Shown piece by piece: positions 33,354-43,021 of a stretch of DNA of 44,204 bases. Each line of letters opens with the position of its first letter. Position 1 is the first letter of the stretch. The DNA lies in the NCBI GenBank assembly GCA_017625835.1, contig JAGAKF010000065.1, positions 1 to 44,204 of the forward strand, in the 5' to 3' direction. The notes under the pieces are model-generated. The model saw only the letters and a list, made by a program, of their open reading frames with translations. It ran no database searches and had not been told where the DNA came from. The translations under genes were made by a program, and so were the position numbers. The stretch is from Clostridia bacterium. Lineage in GTDB: Bacteria; Bacillota; Clostridia; Oscillospirales; Acutalibacteraceae.

Positions 33354-34171
33354 TTAACAAGCACCGCCCCGAAATAGTAATTCAGAAGAACTATGCCTGC
33401 AATAAAAAGTACAATAAAAATCAGTGCGATAAAATCGCGCAAGCAGAATTTCATCTGCTTCATTCTCGTTCTTCCCGGGCCGCCTGTATAGCAACGACAG
33501 TCCATCGCATCTGCAAGTTCGATCGCACGTCGGATTGACGAAACAAACAGCGGAACGATTATCGGTACAAGTGCCTTGATTCTTTCAATAAAATTGCCGT
33601 CGTCAAGGTTAGCACCTCTCGCCTTCTGCGCATTTGTAATACGGTCAATTTCATCAACGAGCGTCGGGATGAATCTCAGCGCGAGAGTCATCATCATCGC
33701 AAGCGTTGAAACGGGAATTTTGAAAATTTTCAACGGTGAAAGCAATTTTTCAATCGCATCCGTAAGCATCGTCGGCGTCGTTGTGTAAGTAAGCATCGAG
33801 CTCACAACAACAAGGCAGACAATTCGCAACGCCATAAACAAGGCTGTGAACACACCGTTTGTGGTTATATCAATATATCTTCCGTCAATAAGCGGTGTAC
33901 CGCCTTTGATATAGAAAATATTGATAACTGACGTAAACAGAACGATTATCGCGATTGGTTTTATGCTTTTGAGCACCATCTTTAACGGAACTCTTGAAAT
34001 TATGACCGTCTGAAGCGTGAACAGCACCATAAGCCCAAGCGACCAGAAATTTTTGCAAATAAAAATCGAAACAATAAAAGCTACCGTAAGGATTATTTTC
34101 ATTCGTGCATCAAGTCTGTGCAGAACAGAATTGCCGTTATAATACTGGCCGATTGTTATATCTTTAATCAT
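33350..34171 (-). CDS. ecfT: Energy-coupling factor transporter transmembrane protein EcfT
   Basis: 273 residues with about six hydrophobic segments. EcfT couples the two ATPases to interchangeable S-components that bind vitamins or trace metals. The first coupling motif is seen as QKARGANLDDG (near 190) while the second equivalent reads AMDCRCYTGG instead of A-R-G, a variant familiar in clostridial EcfT. No S-component gene is in the window, so this is a group II ECF module serving distant S-components. Four-base overlaps join it to ecfA2 and truA. Confidence 0.94.
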   Translation of the reverse strand: MIKDITIGQYYNGNSVLHRLDARMKIILTVAFIVSIFICKNFWSLGLMVLFTLQTVIISRVPLKMVLKSIKPIAIIVLFTSVINIFYIKGGTPLIDGRYIDITTNGVFTALFMALRIVCLVVVSSMLTYTTTPTMLTDAIEKLLSPLKIFKIPVSTLAMMMTLALRFIPTLVDEIDRITNAQKARGANLDDGNFIERIKALVPIIVPLFVSSIRRAIELADAMDCRCYTGGPGRTRMKQMKFCLRDFIALIFIVLFIAGIVLLNYYFGAVLVK

Positions 34172-35022
34172 ACAGACGCACCTCCTTTTGAGAGGATTAT
34201 CTCTGCGGCTTTTTCCACCGTATACGCTGAACCAAGGTTCAGTCCGTTTTTGTTTAAAAGCTCAAATATTTTTGAAACCTGCGGTATGTTGAGCCCGATA
34301 TTGCGAAGCTCTTCACTGCGCGAATAAACCTCATCAACAGTACCGTACATTTCAACGCGTGCGTTGTTCATAACAAGCACCTTTGTTGCAATTTTCGCAA
34401 CATCCTCCATACTGTGAGAAACAAGCAGAACTGTGCTGCCCGTTTTTTCACGGTATGATTTTATCATATCGAGAATTTTGTCTCTGCCTCTCGGGTCAAG
34501 TCCCGCTGTCGGCTCGTCGAGAATGAGCACCTTAGGCTGCATCGCAATTACGCCTGCGATTGCTGCACGTCGCTTTTCACCGCCCGAAAGATCAAACGGA
34601 GACTTTTCAAGAAGCTCCTTTTTAAGTCCGACATATTCAGCAGCGAGCAAAACTCTCTTGTGAATTTCTTCTTCATTAAGACCCATATTCTTAGGGCCGA
34701 ATGAAATATCTTTATAAACTGTTTCTTCGAAAAGCTGATATTCGGGATACTGGAAGCAAAGACCGACCTTGAAGCGTGCTTCACGGGTTGCCTTTTTACT
34801 GCTCCATATGTCCGTACCGTCAACGATAATCTTACCGCATTCAGGCTTAAGAATTCCATTGAAATGCTGAACAAGAGTGCTCTTACCCGAACCTGTGTGT
34901 CCGATGATTCCGACGAGTTCTCCCTCTTCGATATCAAGATTTATGTCATAAATAGCCTTTGACTGGCTCGGCGTTCCTTTATTGTAAAGATGAGCAACGC
35001 CTTGCATAGAAAGAATAGGCAT
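34168..35022 (-). CDS. ecfA2: Energy-coupling factor transporter ATPase EcfA2
   Basis: 284 residues. ABC ATPase with Walker A GHTGSGKST near 38, signature LSGGEKRRAAIAGVIAM, Walker B VLILDEPTAGLD and a C-terminal extension (NIPQVSKIFELLNKNG) typical of EcfA. Starts at ATG 35022 with GGAGGTG upstream; an upstream extension would sit inside ecfA1. One-base overlap with the ecfA1 stop (TAATG). Confidence 0.95.
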   Translation of the reverse strand: MPILSMQGVAHLYNKGTPSQSKAIYDINLDIEEGELVGIIGHTGSGKSTLVQHFNGILKPECGKIIVDGTDIWSSKKATREARFKVGLCFQYPEYQLFEETVYKDISFGPKNMGLNEEEIHKRVLLAAEYVGLKKELLEKSPFDLSGGEKRRAAIAGVIAMQPKVLILDEPTAGLDPRGRDKILDMIKSYREKTGSTVLLVSHSMEDVAKIATKVLVMNNARVEMYGTVDEVYSRSEELRNIGLNIPQVSKIFELLNKNGLNLGSAYTVEKAAEIILSKGGASV

Positions 35023-35882
35023 TACTTCACCTCCAACGCTCTGAGGATTGCCGCCGCACATTCCTCTTCATCAAGGATATCGTCAGCAATCGGGAAACCT
35101 GCTTTCCTTAATCGGTAAGCAAGTTCGGTTGCCTGCGGCACATCAAGACCCAGAGTCTTTAATTTTTCAACGTTTTTGAATACATCTTTCGGCACACCGT
35201 CAAGCACAATTCTGCCTTCATCCATAACAACAACACGGTCAGCCTTTACAGCCTCATCCATATAATGTGTTATGAGAATAACTGTAATTCCGCGCTCCTT
35301 GTTAAGCATCTGAATTGTATCCATAACTTCCTGTCTGCCGTGAGGATCGAGCATTGCGGTCGGCTCATCCATAACAACGCATTTTGTGTTCATCGCAAGA
35401 ACACCTGCGATTGCAACACGCTGTTTCTGTCCGCCCGAAAGTCTGTGCGGTTCGCGTCCGCGGAAATCGTACATTCCGACAGCCATCAACGCATCGTCAA
35501 CACGCTGACGGATCTCCTTCGGATCGACACCAAGGTTTTCGGGGCCGAATGCAACATCGTCCTCAACGATTGTTGCAACAATCTGGTTATCGGGATTCTG
35601 GAAAACCATACCTACCGTTTTTCTTACGTCGGTTACTTTTGCATCGTCAGATGTGTCGATTCCGTCAACGGTAACTTTGCCCGAATCCGGTACAAGAATA
35701 CCGTTCATAAGCTTGGCTATCGTTGATTTTCCGCATCCGTTGTGTCCCAGAACAGCAAGGAACTGCCCTTCGGGCACATCAATGCTGAAGCCGTCCACAA
35801 CTCCGGTGGCGGCTGTTTCATCCTCTTCGTTTTTGTAAGCAAACGAAACGTTATCAAATTTTATGATAACTTTGTCTTCCAT
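35022..35882 (-). CDS. ecfA1: Energy-coupling factor transporter ATPase EcfA1
   Basis: 286 residues. Walker [10 protein letters not shown] near 44, Q-loop [20 protein letters not shown], signature [18 protein letters not shown], Walker [13 protein letters not shown], switch His in LITHYMDEA. The heterodimer partner of EcfA2 in an ECF vitamin or metal importer. Order ecfA1-ecfA2-ecfT-truA is the common clostridial order. GAGGT ribosome site, 3 bases after the methyltransferase gene. Confidence 0.95.
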   Translation of the reverse strand: MEDKVIIKFDNVSFAYKNEEDETAATGVVDGFSIDVPEGQFLAVLGHNGCGKSTIAKLMNGILVPDSGKVTVDGIDTSDDAKVTDVRKTVGMVFQNPDNQIVATIVEDDVAFGPENLGVDPKEIRQRVDDALMAVGMYDFRGREPHRLSGGQKQRVAIAGVLAMNTKCVVMDEPTAMLDPHGRQEVMDTIQMLNKERGITVILITHYMDEAVKADRVVVMDEGRIVLDGVPKDVFKNVEKLKTLGLDVPQATELAYRLRKAGFPIADDILDEEECAAAILRALEVK

Positions 35883-35885
35883 AAA

Positions 35886-36749
35886 TTACCTCTGCCATAT
35901 TGCCGAAGCTCCGCAAGGAAGTACCATCCCTGTCTGAGAAACCGGCAAACCAATTTCACTGCACGAAAGTTTACCACCGAATTTCGGTGAAATTACTGAA
36001 CCTAAAATATATTCCATTACAGCAGGAGAAAGTCCTGTTGTATACGAATTGATAAGAACCATCAACGGATCGTCGGAAAGGACGTTGGAGCACAGATCCA
36101 CGAAGTTGTAGATTTCATCCTCAAGCTTCCAGACTTCACCGCCCGGACCTCTGCCGTATGACGGCGGATCCATAATTATAACGTCATATTTATTACCTCT
36201 GCGGATTTCACGCTGAACGAACTTGATACAGTCATCAACAATCCATCTTACGGGTCTGTCACTTACACCTGAAGCAACTGCATTTTCCTTTGCCCAGGCT
36301 ACCATACCCTTCGAAGCATCAACGTGAACAACCTGCGCACCCGCTTTAAGGCAAGCTACCGTTGCACCGCCTGTGTATGAGAACAGATTGAGCACCTTAA
36401 TCGGTCTGCCTGCGTTCTTTATAAGCTGTGCGGTATAGTCCCAGTTAACGGCCTGCTCAGGGAAAAGCCCCGTATGCTTGAAGCCCATTGTTTTAACGTT
36501 GAAGCTGAGTTCACCGTAATTGATACGCCAGGCATCGGGAGTCCTTTTAAGCACTTCCCAGTGTCCGCCGCCCGTTGATGAACGGTGGTAACGTGCATTG
36601 GCATTTTTCCACATCGGATGCCTCTTCGGAGTCTGCCATATTACCTGCGGATCAGGACGAATGAGTATAACATTACCCCACCGTTCAAGTCTTTCGCCCT
36701 GTGAACAGTCAAGCAATTCATAATCTTTCCAGCCGTCAGCAATTCTCAT
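35886..36749 (-). CDS. Class I SAM-dependent methyltransferase, RlmI-like (PF10672 type)
   Basis: 287 residues. Contains the region typical of rRNA cytosine-5 methyltransferases of the RlmI/RlmK group: the SAM-binding LNLFSYTGGATVACLKAGA (about 120-138) and VHVDASKGMVAWAKENA, followed by the catalytic-loop motif IIMDPPSYGRGPGGEVWK. The PUA domain of full-length RlmI is missing; the N-terminal 100 residues are a different short domain. Substrate is probably RNA, but the site is not known. GGAGG before the ATG, 21 bases after glmM. Confidence 0.85.
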   Translation of the reverse strand: MRIADGWKDYELLDCSQGERLERWGNVILIRPDPQVIWQTPKRHPMWKNANARYHRSSTGGGHWEVLKRTPDAWRINYGELSFNVKTMGFKHTGLFPEQAVNWDYTAQLIKNAGRPIKVLNLFSYTGGATVACLKAGAQVVHVDASKGMVAWAKENAVASGVSDRPVRWIVDDCIKFVQREIRRGNKYDVIIMDPPSYGRGPGGEVWKLEDEIYNFVDLCSNVLSDDPLMVLINSYTTGLSPAVMEYILGSVISPKFGGKLSCSEIGLPVSQTGMVLPCGASAIWQR

Positions 36750-36770
36750 TTTGACATCCTCCGTTTATTT

Positions 36771-38123
36771 TTAAATAAGTCTTTCTCTAACAACTTCGGC
36801 AATTTCTTCAGCAAGAATTTTTATCTTGGCTTCGTCCTTGCCCTCAAGCATAACTCTTACGAGAGGCTCTGTGCCCGAAACACGGACAAGCACTCTTCCG
36901 TCGTCACCAAGCTCTTTTTCTGCGCTTTCTATTGCCTTTTTAATTTCAATATCATTATTGTAACGTGCTTTACCCATCTGTGAAACACGTACATTTATAA
37001 GCACCTGTGGGAAAACTGTCATCTCGGCTGCAAGCTCGGAAAGCTTTTTACCCGTGCGCTTCATCGTTGCAAGAAGCTGAAGCGCAGTAAGCTGACCGTC
37101 ACCCGTTGAAGCATAATCAAAGAAAATAACGTGACCAGACTGCTCTCCGCCGATTTTATAATTGTTTTCCTTCATATTTTCAAGAACGTATCTGTCTCCG
37201 ACCTTTGTTGTTTCAACCTTGATACCGTTGTTCTTACAGAATTCGAAAAATCCCATATTACTCATAACGGTTACAACGGCTGTGTCGTTATCAAGTACGC
37301 CTCTGTTTTTCATATCCTTTGCACAGATTGCAATAATCTTATCGCCGTCTACAACATCGCCGTTTTCGTCAACTGCAAGCATTCTGTCAGCATCGCCGTC
37401 AAAAGCAAAGCCGACATCACATTTGTATTCCTCAACAAAGTGTTGAAGTCCTTCAAGACTTGTTGAGCCGCATCTGCGGTTGATATTTATTCCGTTGGGG
37501 ATTGATGACTTAATGTGGCTGTCCACACCAAGCTCCGTAAAAAGGTCGGGAGCTGTTACGCTTGCTGCACCGTTTGCGCAGTCAAGAGCGACCCTGTAAC
37601 CTGAAAAATCAACGCCCTCAACAGTTGACATAAGGTGACGTGTGTAATCAAACGCAGGCATTTCCGAAGTACGGATTCTGCCGACATCAGCGCCGATTTT
37701 CACGGGAGGCACCGTCACACCGTCAAGGATAATTGCCTCAATTTTCTCTTCAAGCTCGTCGGGAAGTTTGTATCCGTCCGCCTGAAAAATTTTAATTCCG
37801 TTATATTCACAAGGGTTGTGTGACGCGGTAATCATAACCGCCGCATCATATTCGTATTTTTTAACAAGAAAAGCTACTGCCGGAGTGGGAAGAACGCCGA
37901 GATGCATTACATCAGCACCGACAGAACAAAGTCCTGCCGTTATTGCCGAGCAAAGCATATTGGATGAAATTCGCGTATCCATACCGATCATAACTCGCGG
38001 TCTTTTTTTATTCTCGTCAATGAGTACCATTGCTGCTGCACGTCCGATTTGCATTGCAAGTTCACAAGTAAGTTCTGAGTTTGCAACGCCTCTCGCTCCG
38101 TCTGTTCCGAATAATCTGCCCAT
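36771..38123 (-). CDS. glmM: Phosphoglucosamine mutase
   Basis: 450 residues, full-length GlmM. Interconverts glucosamine-6-phosphate and glucosamine-1-phosphate on the way to UDP-GlcNAc, peptidoglycan and teichoic acids. Start motif LFGTDGARGVAN, phosphoserine loop MITASHNPCEYNG (Ser near 100), Mg loop FAFDGDADR, sugar-binding GGEQSGH, and the phosphate-binding RVSGTEPLVRVM near the C-terminus are all intact. AAGGAG before the ATG; between ruvB and the methyltransferase in the long operon. Confidence 0.96.
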   Translation of the reverse strand: MGRLFGTDGARGVANSELTCELAMQIGRAAAMVLIDENKKRPRVMIGMDTRISSNMLCSAITAGLCSVGADVMHLGVLPTPAVAFLVKKYEYDAAVMITASHNPCEYNGIKIFQADGYKLPDELEEKIEAIILDGVTVPPVKIGADVGRIRTSEMPAFDYTRHLMSTVEGVDFSGYRVALDCANGAASVTAPDLFTELGVDSHIKSSIPNGININRRCGSTSLEGLQHFVEEYKCDVGFAFDGDADRMLAVDENGDVVDGDKIIAICAKDMKNRGVLDNDTAVVTVMSNMGFFEFCKNNGIKVETTKVGDRYVLENMKENNYKIGGEQSGHVIFFDYASTGDGQLTALQLLATMKRTGKKLSELAAEMTVFPQVLINVRVSQMGKARYNNDIEIKKAIESAEKELGDDGRVLVRVSGTEPLVRVMLEGKDEAKIKILAEEIAEVVRERLI

Positions 38124-38134
38124 AACAAATCTCC

Positions 38135-39205
38135 TTATAAATCAAGTTTTTGTTGTTCTGCCAGGGGGATTGGATTAGAGTTTGCGCCTGTCTGTGCCGG
38201 CATCGGTAAGCCTAAATGCTTGTATGCCGCAGGGGTTACCATTCTGCCGCGCGGTGTTCGCGAAAGGAATCCTATCTGCATAAGATAAGGTTCGCATACG
38301 TCCTCAATTGTTATTGCTTCCTCGCCGATTGCAGCGGCGATTGTTTCGAGTCCTACCGGACCTCCGTTATAGTTTCTGATCATTGAAGTGAGAAGAAGCC
38401 TGTCGATCGAGTCAAGCCCGAGCGGATCAACTTCCAGACGATTAAGGGCAAGGTCAGCACTCTCGCCTGTTATCACGCCGTCTGCAAGCACCTGTGCAAA
38501 ATCTCTTGCTCTTTTGAGAAGTCTGTTTGCAATACGCGGTGTTCCTCTTGAACGTGAAGCGATCTGCAACGCGCCGTCTTCCTCAATGTCTATTTTTAAA
38601 ATTCCCGCACTTCGTTTTACTATGCTTGAAAGTTCTTCAGGTGAATAAAGTTCAAGACGAAGCACAACACCGAAACGGTCGCGCAAAGGTGCGCTGAGCT
38701 GGCCTGCACGTGTTGTTGCACCGACAAGGGTAAAGCGCGGCAAGTCAATTCTGATACTTCTTGCCGACGGACCCTGACCGATGATAATATCAAGGGCATT
38801 GTCCTCCATTGCAGGATAAAGAACTTCCTCAACACTTCTGTTCATACGGTGAATTTCGTCGATGAACAAAACGTCGCCTTCATTAAGGTTTGTAAGAAGT
38901 GCCGCAAGATCTTTCGGCTTTTCGATTGCAGGACCTGACGTTACACGAAAGCTTACGCCCATTTCGTTCGCGATGATGCCTGCAAGAGTCGTCTTACCGA
39001 GACCCGGAGGGCCGTAAAGCAGAACGTGGTCAAGCGGTTCGCCTCTGTGCTTTGCCGCCTCAATGTAGATTGAAAGGTTTTCTTTTGCTTTTGACTGACC
39101 GATGTATTCGTCAATCGTCCTCGGGCGGAGCTGACGTTCAACCTCGGAGTCCATATCGAGGTATTCCGGGGCAACTATTCTGTTTTCATAATCCATTTCT
39201 GCCAC
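38135..39205 (-). CDS. ruvB: Holliday junction branch migration ATPase RuvB
   Basis: 356 residues. AAA+ motor driving branch migration at Holliday junctions. Start of core [12 protein letters not shown], Walker [10 protein letters not shown] near 65, Walker [15 protein letters not shown] near 115, sensor 1 VGATTRAG, arginine-finger region [12 protein letters not shown], and the C-terminal winged helix ending [22 protein letters not shown] 39205 is the start: AAGGAGG lies 7 bases upstream, while the ATG nine bases further in is too far. Directly follows ruvA. Confidence 0.96.
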   Translation of the reverse strand: MAEMDYENRIVAPEYLDMDSEVERQLRPRTIDEYIGQSKAKENLSIYIEAAKHRGEPLDHVLLYGPPGLGKTTLAGIIANEMGVSFRVTSGPAIEKPKDLAALLTNLNEGDVLFIDEIHRMNRSVEEVLYPAMEDNALDIIIGQGPSARSIRIDLPRFTLVGATTRAGQLSAPLRDRFGVVLRLELYSPEELSSIVKRSAGILKIDIEEDGALQIASRSRGTPRIANRLLKRARDFAQVLADGVITGESADLALNRLEVDPLGLDSIDRLLLTSMIRNYNGGPVGLETIAAAIGEEAITIEDVCEPYLMQIGFLSRTPRGRMVTPAAYKHLGLPMPAQTGANSNPIPLAEQQKLDL

Positions 39206-39217
39206 GTAAAAACCTCC

Positions 39218-39814
39218 TTATATAAGTGATCTGAGTGCAAGACGGATAATTTCCTCAACGGGAAGGGATTTGTCGAGCTTGCTGACCGCTGCTGCAGCTT
39301 CTGAACGGCTGTAACCGAGCTGAATCAAGGCATCAATTGCCTCGGACAGATCAGTTGACGTATCTGCCGACTGAATTGCCGCAACCATATCCGTCTGTTC
39401 CTGAGTAAGATCTGTTGAAAATTTATTTTTGAGTTCAAGCACAATTCGCTGTGCAATCTTTGCACCGACGCCCTGTGCTTTTGTAATCGCTTTTACGTCA
39501 CCCGAAGCAATACTTAAAGCAAGCTGATCGGGAGTCATAACAGAAAGTATTGCGAGCGCAGCCTTTGGGCCGACACCCGAAACGGTGATAAGCTGTTTGA
39601 AAGCATCAAGCTCGTTTTTAGTGTAAAAACCGTAAAGCTCCATAGCATCTTCACGGACGTTCATGTAAGTATATACGGTAGCTTTTGAGCCTTTGCCGCC
39701 AACCTTCTGCATTGTGTTCATGGTTGAAAAGCAGAAGAATGCGACACCGCCGCACTGAATGGCAAAACCGTTAAGCTCAACAGCTACAACTTCGCCCGTT
39801 AATGAATATATCAT
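39218..39814 (-). CDS. ruvA: Holliday junction DNA helicase subunit RuvA
   Basis: 198 residues. Tetrameric junction-binding subunit that loads RuvB. N-terminal OB domain (MIYSLTGEVVAVE; YTYMNVREDAMELYGF), two helix-hairpin-helix motifs (LITVSGVGPKAALAIL and AITKAQGVGAKIAQRIVLEL), and a C-terminal three-helix domain III (IDALIQLGYSRSEAAAAVSK) contacting RuvB. GAGGTG lies 8 bases before the ATG. 13 bases after ruvC. Confidence 0.96.
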   Translation of the reverse strand: MIYSLTGEVVAVELNGFAIQCGGVAFFCFSTMNTMQKVGGKGSKATVYTYMNVREDAMELYGFYTKNELDAFKQLITVSGVGPKAALAILSVMTPDQLALSIASGDVKAITKAQGVGAKIAQRIVLELKNKFSTDLTQEQTDMVAAIQSADTSTDLSEAIDALIQLGYSRSEAAAAVSKLDKSLPVEEIIRLALRSLI

Positions 39815-39827
39815 CGCTTTTCACCTC

Positions 39828-40328
39828 TTAATAATATTTTTTCAACTTACCGACAAGCGAACCGCTTGTGTGCGCGTGACAGATAGCCATTGCAAGAGCA
39901 TCGGCTGTATCATCGGGCTTCGGCACCTTGTCGAGCTTGAGCATAATGCGCATCATTTCCTGAACCTGCTTCTTTTCAGCTCTGCCGTAGCCGACAACGC
40001 TCTGTTTAACCTGAAGCGGTGTGTATTCGGCGATTTCAAGACCGTGCTTCTGCGCCGCAAGAACGATAACTCCCCTCGCCTGCGCAACGTCGATTACCGT
40101 TTTTGCATTCGTGTTATAAAACAGTTTTTCGATCGCCATAACATCGGGCTTATACTGAGAAATAAGCACATCAAGCTCGTCGTAAATTATCTGCAATCTA
40201 CGGTTAAAAGGCATTCCCGCAGGGGTTGTGACTGCACCGTAGTGAATAATTGTAAAATGATTGTTACTGTATTCAAGGATACCGTAGCCGACGATAGCGT
40301 AGCCCGGGTCAATTCCGAGTATAATCAT
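39828..40328 (-). CDS. ruvC: Crossover junction endodeoxyribonuclease RuvC
   Basis: 166 residues. Metal-dependent resolvase that cuts Holliday junctions. The acidic active site is intact: D7 in GIDPGYAIVGYG, Glu in AIEKLFYN near 67, and the Asp pair in PDDTADALAMAICHAH near 140. AAAGGAG before the ATG; first of the ruvCAB genes, 22 bases after der. Confidence 0.96.
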   Translation of the reverse strand: MIILGIDPGYAIVGYGILEYSNNHFTIIHYGAVTTPAGMPFNRRLQIIYDELDVLISQYKPDVMAIEKLFYNTNAKTVIDVAQARGVIVLAAQKHGLEIAEYTPLQVKQSVVGYGRAEKKQVQEMMRIMLKLDKVPKPDDTADALAMAICHAHTSGSLVGKLKKYY

Positions 40329-40350
40329 TTACGGTACTCCTTTCATAACG

Positions 40351-41685
40351 TCAATTTTTATCGTACTTGGACTCTCTTTCGCGGATAACCATTTTTGTGG
40401 GTGTGCCCTCAAGGCCGAAAACTTCACGGATTCGGTTATCAAGATAGCGCTGATAGCTGTAGTGGAAGAGATCCTTTTTGTTTACGAAGCAGACAAATGT
40501 CGGCGGACGTGTTGAAGACTGGGTCATATAGTAAATTTTAAGACGTCTGCCTCTGTCTGTCGGCGGCTGCACTCTTGCAGTCGCTTCTGCAAGAATATCA
40601 TTGAGCTTACCCGTTGAAATTCTCATTGAATTCTGCTCGTCAACATACTTGATGAGCTCGAAAAGTCTGTCAAGTCGCTGACCTGTTTTTGCAGAAATAA
40701 ATATAATCGGAGCGTAAGACATAAATGAGAAATCATTCATAAGCTTTTTACGGTATGAATCCATTGTCTTGCCGTCTTTTTCAACCGCATCCCACTTGTT
40801 TACGGCGATAATACAAGCTTTTCCGAGGTCGTGCGCAATGCCCGCGACCTTGGAATCCTGCTCCGTAAAGCCTTCCTGCGCATCAATCATAATTACGCAG
40901 ACTGTCGCACGTTCAACAGCCATTCTTGCGCGGATAACACTGTACTTTTCGATCGCTTCGTCGATCTTGCTTTTACGTCTGATACCTGCGGTATCAATGA
41001 AAATAAAGCTGCCGTGCTTATTTTCAATAACCGTATCCGTCGCATCGCGCGTTGTACCTGCGATATTGGAAACGATAACTCTTTCCTCACCTGCGATAGC
41101 GTTGATAAGTGAAGACTTGCCAACGTTCGGCTTACCGATAACAGCTACCTTAATTCTGTCGTCATCGTCGTTTTTATCTTCCTCTTCGGGGAAATATTTG
41201 ATAACTTCGTCGAGAAGGTCGCCTGTGCCGTGACCGTGAACAGCAGAAACCTGAATCGGGTCGCCAAGGCAAAGGTTGTAAAATTCATAATATTCAAGCG
41301 GAGGTTCGCCCACCTTGTCGCATTTATTGACGCAAAGCACGACCGGCTTACCGCTTTTCTGAAGCATAGCTGCAACCTCTTCATCAGTCGCAACAACTCC
41401 CGTTGTCATATCCGTTACCATAATGATAACATCTGCGCTGTCAATCGCAAGCTGAGCCTGACGGCGCATCTGCGAAAGAATAATGTCGTCAGAATGAGGC
41501 TCGATACCGCCTGTATCAACAAGAAGAAAGTTATGGTTAAGCCATTCACAGTCGCCGTAAATTCTGTCACGTGTAACACCCGGGGTGTCGTCAACAATAG
41601 AAAGACGCTGACCGCAAAGCTTATTGAAAAGAGTTGACTTGCCGACATTAGGTCTGCCGACAACCGCAACGATGGGTCTTGCCAT
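40351..41685 (-). CDS. der: Ribosome biogenesis GTPase Der (EngA)
   Basis: 444 residues. Two tandem GTPase domains and a KH-like end, acting in 50S subunit assembly. Domain 1: GRPNVGKST (8-16), DTPGVTRD, DTGG, NKCDK. Domain 2: GKPNVGKSS near 183, GTTRDA, DTAGIRRKSK, VNKWD. C-terminal KH-like domain from about 350 with PPTFVCFVNKKDLFHYSYQR. ATG 41685 follows AGGAGG; the longer frame adds 18 unsupported residues. One base after the DUF512 gene stop. Confidence 0.96.
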   Translation of the reverse strand: MARPIVAVVGRPNVGKSTLFNKLCGQRLSIVDDTPGVTRDRIYGDCEWLNHNFLLVDTGGIEPHSDDIILSQMRRQAQLAIDSADVIIMVTDMTTGVVATDEEVAAMLQKSGKPVVLCVNKCDKVGEPPLEYYEFYNLCLGDPIQVSAVHGHGTGDLLDEVIKYFPEEEDKNDDDDRIKVAVIGKPNVGKSSLINAIAGEERVIVSNIAGTTRDATDTVIENKHGSFIFIDTAGIRRKSKIDEAIEKYSVIRARMAVERATVCVIMIDAQEGFTEQDSKVAGIAHDLGKACIIAVNKWDAVEKDGKTMDSYRKKLMNDFSFMSYAPIIFISAKTGQRLDRLFELIKYVDEQNSMRISTGKLNDILAEATARVQPPTDRGRRLKIYYMTQSSTRPPTFVCFVNKKDLFHYSYQRYLDNRIREVFGLEGTPTKMVIRERESKYDKN

Positions 41686-41686
41686 A

Positions 41687-43003
41687 TTATACCTCCTCGC
41701 CCAATATTCGCTGAAGCAATACGTACCCGTCACTTTCAACGGGAGTAACTTTTGTGTTTATTCTTTCTGCAAGGTCTTCGACGGACATGTCATCAAGGAA
41801 CAAGTCGCCTTCCCTTCTCAGGGAAACGGATGGTATAAGCACCTCGTCGGACAATTCTTTTCCTTTGAGTCCGTCTGCGATATCGTTACCGCAGAGAAGC
41901 CCTGCAACGGTGATTCTTTCACCGAAGAGTTTGTTTTCTATCTTAACCACATCAATGTGGAGATTTTTCACTTTTTTCTGTGCCTTTTCGGCAATGTATT
42001 TCATAAGCTCATATGCGGCAACACCCGTTGCCATTGTTATCTTTCTCTCTTCACCGAGCGAATATGATTCGGGAAGCTCATCAATCGCTTCGTCAAACTC
42101 TTTTTTGAGCAAAGACCACATTCCCACGCCGTTTTCAAGCTGTGGGAAATCGCCGTATCTGTCGCAATCGGGAAGAGGTAAACCTGCATTCAGGTAAAAT
42201 TCATCCGCCGCAAAAGCTATATTCGTATTATTATAACATAAAAATGAAGAATTGTAACTATCTATTCGAAAAATTACGTCCAAAGATTGCTCTTTTGTGA
42301 AAGGATTCAGGTTTGAAAGCCCGTCACGGTGGCAAGTAAGGCCGACAGGGACTGCCGCAATGCTCTGGACAGCAGGATAAAGCTTACCCAATTCTTCAAG
42401 GGAATAAGTCAACTCATCACCGTCGTTGTATCCCGGACACAGAACAAGCTGGGTATTAAGCTTGATTCCTGCATCGGCAAGTCGTTTGATATATCCAAGC
42501 ACTTTGCCTGCTCTGTTATTGCCCATCATCTTAACGCGGAGTTCGGGATTCATTGTGTGAACTGAGATATTGACGGGGCTGATATGCATTTCTATGATTC
42601 GGTCGATGTCCTTATCACCGAGGTTTGTAAGTGTAATATAATTACCGAAAAGGAATGAAAGGCGCGCATCGTCATCCTTGAAATAAAGGCTTTCGCGCAT
42701 TCCTTTCGGAAGCTGGTCAATGAAACAGAAGATGCAGTTATTCGCACAGCGGCGCTGCTTATCCATAAGATAGGTCTCGAACTCAAAACCGGGCTCACCG
42801 TTACAGTTTTTCAGCGTGAGCTTTCTCTGCTTACCGTTGGGCTTTTCGATTACGAGGTTAAGAACGTCCTCGTCAATATAGAACTGATAGTCAAGCACAT
42901 CACGGATTTCATGGCCGTTTACGGATATAAGCTTACTGCCCGCTCTGACAAAATGTCTTGAAGCAGGTGAATGTGGTTTTATTGAATGGATTTTTACAGA
43001 CAT
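41687..43003 (-). CDS. DUF512/PDZ radical SAM protein (TIGR03279 family)
   Basis: 438 residues. N-terminal PDZ-like segment (PHSPASRHFVRAGSKLISVN, about 10-29), a radical SAM core with the Fe-S cluster motif CANNCIFCF near residues 86-94, and a C-terminal DUF512 domain (about 250-438) including RKITMATGVAAYELM. Function of the family is not established; linkage with der is common in Clostridia and suggests a role tied to ribosomes or RNA. First gene of the fifteen-gene operon; its ribosome site (GGGGG) is atypical and no clear -35/-10 pair was found upstream. Confidence 0.88.
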   Translation of the reverse strand: MSVKIHSIKPHSPASRHFVRAGSKLISVNGHEIRDVLDYQFYIDEDVLNLVIEKPNGKQRKLTLKNCNGEPGFEFETYLMDKQRRCANNCIFCFIDQLPKGMRESLYFKDDDARLSFLFGNYITLTNLGDKDIDRIIEMHISPVNISVHTMNPELRVKMMGNNRAGKVLGYIKRLADAGIKLNTQLVLCPGYNDGDELTYSLEELGKLYPAVQSIAAVPVGLTCHRDGLSNLNPFTKEQSLDVIFRIDSYNSSFLCYNNTNIAFAADEFYLNAGLPLPDCDRYGDFPQLENGVGMWSLLKKEFDEAIDELPESYSLGEERKITMATGVAAYELMKYIAEKAQKKVKNLHIDVVKIENKLFGERITVAGLLCGNDIADGLKGKELSDEVLIPSVSLRREGDLFLDDMSVEDLAERINTKVTPVESDGYVLLQRILGEEV

Positions 43004-43021
43004 AGCATTGCCCCCAACTCA

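Noticed and set aside
39759-40388. 209-residue plus-strand frame opposite ruvC
   Set aside because: Lies antisense to a complete ruvC with all active-site acids; low-complexity, Cys/His-scattered translation typical of a shadow.
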